A stretch of DNA of 16,087 nucleotides, from assembly GCA_035628645.1 (NCBI GenBank), contig DASPJL010000100.1, positions 1 to 16,087 of the forward strand, in the 5' to 3' direction. This document shows, in pieces, positions 14,999 through 16,087 of the stretch. The stretch's first letter is position 1. Each line of letters starts with the position of its first letter. This stretch comes from DASPJL01 sp035628645. Its GTDB lineage: Bacteria > Bacteroidota > Bacteroidia > Cytophagales > Cyclobacteriaceae. Position numbers and translations under genes: made by a program. A model generated the notes under the pieces. It saw nothing but the letters and a program-made list of their open reading frames with translations. It searched no databases and was not told the origin of the DNA.

Positions 14999-16087
14999 AT
15001 GAAACTGTCTGAAGTTATTAAAAAAAATGCCATTGTGTTTTCTGCGGCATTACTGTCGCTTGTTATTATTACTAATGTCGTGCTGATAATTTATAATAAT
15101 AAAATCATTGAAAAAGCTTATCAAATTCAGCTGGAGAATGAAAAGATAAAGACACATTTTACTTTATTGTGGAATGATGGGGTCCGTAACCTTGACCTTG
15201 CAATCAGAGGATATGTAATTACCAAGCAAGATAAAATGCTTTTCCCTTATGAAAATGCCTTGAAGTTTTATAAAGAGCATATGACTGCATTAAAAGAGGC
15301 AATTAAAGGTCATGGCGAAGAAAATAAAAATGCACTTGCAGAGATTGAAGAAAAGTATAACGATCACTTAAAGTATACAAATTACCTTTTAGATTTAGTA
15401 AAGAAGGACAGTATTGAGACTTTTAAAGCGGAACTCGAAAAAGATAAGGGATATGATTTGTGGATTGTTTATGAAAAGAACTCCAACAAGATCATGAAGA
15501 GTTTTAATGACCTTAACCTTACTGCAAAAGCAGATTATGAAAAAGCAAATAAAAGGATCATTATCCTTCAGGTAATCCTTGCCTTATTAGGTTTGCCGAC
15601 TATTTTCTTCATGGTATACAAAATCCGTAAGGATAAAGAAAACCGACAAAAGTTGTTCATCGAACTGGAGAAAAATAACAGGACTTACTTATTCGACCCA
15701 GGAACGCCTCTGGTAGCAACAGATGAAAAAGTGTTGATCAATGATTCGATTGTAAACCTTAAAAATGCTGCCGATTTTATAAGTCAGATCAGTAAAGGGA
15801 ATTTTGAAGTAGATTGGCAAAAGTTAAATAAGGAAAACAGGGAACTGAACCAAAAAAACCTGATTGGCGAACTCATTCAAATGAGAGAAAAGATGAAGGG
15901 TTTGAAAAGTGAGGACCAAAAGAGAATCTGGACCGCTGACGGACTTGCTTCTTTATCTGAAATTATCCGTAACCACCAGCACGATTTAAAGGACCTGTGT
16001 TATCAGGTGCTTGTTTTTGCAGTAAAATATATGAATGCCCAGCAAGGAGGACTGTTCCTTGTTCAGGAAGATGAAGAAGGAACCACT
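14999..16087 (+). CDS. CHASE3-HAMP-GAF sensor protein, N-terminal part (runs off the window)
   Basis: The first 363 codons are present and the frame is still open at the right edge. Residues about 11-34 are a membrane helix (AIVFSAALLSLVIITNVVLI), followed by a periplasmic helical domain of about 150 residues with the CHASE3 hallmarks of a four-helix bundle (NDGVRNLDLAIRGYVITKQD, then FPYENALKFYKEHM). A second membrane helix spans about 187-208 (IIILQVILALLGLPTIFFMV). A HAMP-like linker follows (ISKGNFEVDWQKL, LIGELIQMREKMKGLK), then the start of a GAF domain (LSEIIRNHQHDLKDLCYQVL, then YMNAQQGGLFLV). In Bacteroidota this order usually leads to a histidine kinase, sometimes a hybrid one, but the output domain is not in view. 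Starting at 14999 places an N-terminal signal-anchor at once, which supports that ATG. Confidence 0.82.
   Translation, partial: MKLSEVIKKNAIVFSAALLSLVIITNVVLIIYNNKIIEKAYQIQLENEKIKTHFTLLWNDGVRNLDLAIRGYVITKQDKMLFPYENALKFYKEHMTALKEAIKGHGEENKNALAEIEEKYNDHLKYTNYLLDLVKKDSIETFKAELEKDKGYDLWIVYEKNSNKIMKSFNDLNLTAKADYEKANKRIIILQVILALLGLPTIFFMVYKIRKDKENRQKLFIELEKNNRTYLFDPGTPLVATDEKVLINDSIVNLKNAADFISQISKGNFEVDWQKLNKENRELNQKNLIGELIQMREKMKGLKSEDQKRIWTADGLASLSEIIRNHQHDLKDLCYQVLVFAVKYMNAQQGGLFLVQEDEEGTT

Noticed and set aside
1..16087. CRISPR array, tRNA/rRNA genes, insertion-sequence transposase or prophage
   Set aside because: No regularly spaced direct repeats, cloverleaf-like sequence, transposase motif or phage structural gene was seen; the repeats present are inverted and non-coding.

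Overview
The window looks like a chromosomal segment of a Bacteroidota bacterium, possibly of the Cytophagales; the finer placement is only an impression. The evidence is a SusE/SusF-like tail next to two secreted glycosidases (the edge of a Sus-type polysaccharide utilization locus), AT-rich DNA, starts without Shine-Dalgarno sequences, a few TAnnTTTG promoter-like boxes, and protein families with Bacteroidota character. No tRNA, rRNA, CRISPR array, transposase or phage gene is visible.

Region 1 (1-6100) is carbohydrate catabolism. It holds the last 37 codons of a SusE/SusF-like starch-binding protein, a large lipoprotein glycosidase with a six-hairpin catalytic domain plus FN3-like and CBM6/35-like C-terminal domains, and a secreted GH31 alpha-glucosidase. 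The set fits degradation of an alpha-glucan: surface binding, then trimming to glucose. The lipoprotein gene is bracketed by two copies of a GC-rich CCACCCCGTC-type hairpin repeat. A strong bidirectional terminator closes the region.

Region 2 (6100-9460) holds a YwbE-family gene on the minus strand, a second inverted-repeat element, then a two-gene redox operon: a thioredoxin-reductase-like ferredoxin-NADP reductase followed 2 bases later by an adrenodoxin-type [2Fe-2S] ferredoxin. A DUF1206 six-helix membrane protein and a convergent DUF1905/YdeI-like gene follow.

Region 3 (9460-13140) holds a CPA2-type cation/proton antiporter with an unusual C-terminal layout (extra membrane helices and two RCK_C-like domains, with no Rossmann RCK_N domain), a stand-alone KOW-like plus Smr module matching only the C-terminus of MutS2, and a small coiled-coil protein of unknown function. 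The DNA after the ferredoxin gene and after the antiporter gene carries related copies of a third repeat, and each copy contains a terminator-like hairpin.

Region 4 (13200-16087) is signalling: a PAS-histidine kinase on the minus strand split into two frames at a run of five Cs, a DUF4268 protein, and the first 363 codons of a CHASE3-HAMP-GAF sensor that runs off the right edge.

Most of the window is ordinary metabolism and signalling. The points most worth checking are the kinase frameshift at the C-run, the MutS2 C-terminal module without its ATPase, and the three families of non-coding inverted repeats that fill the intergenic spaces.
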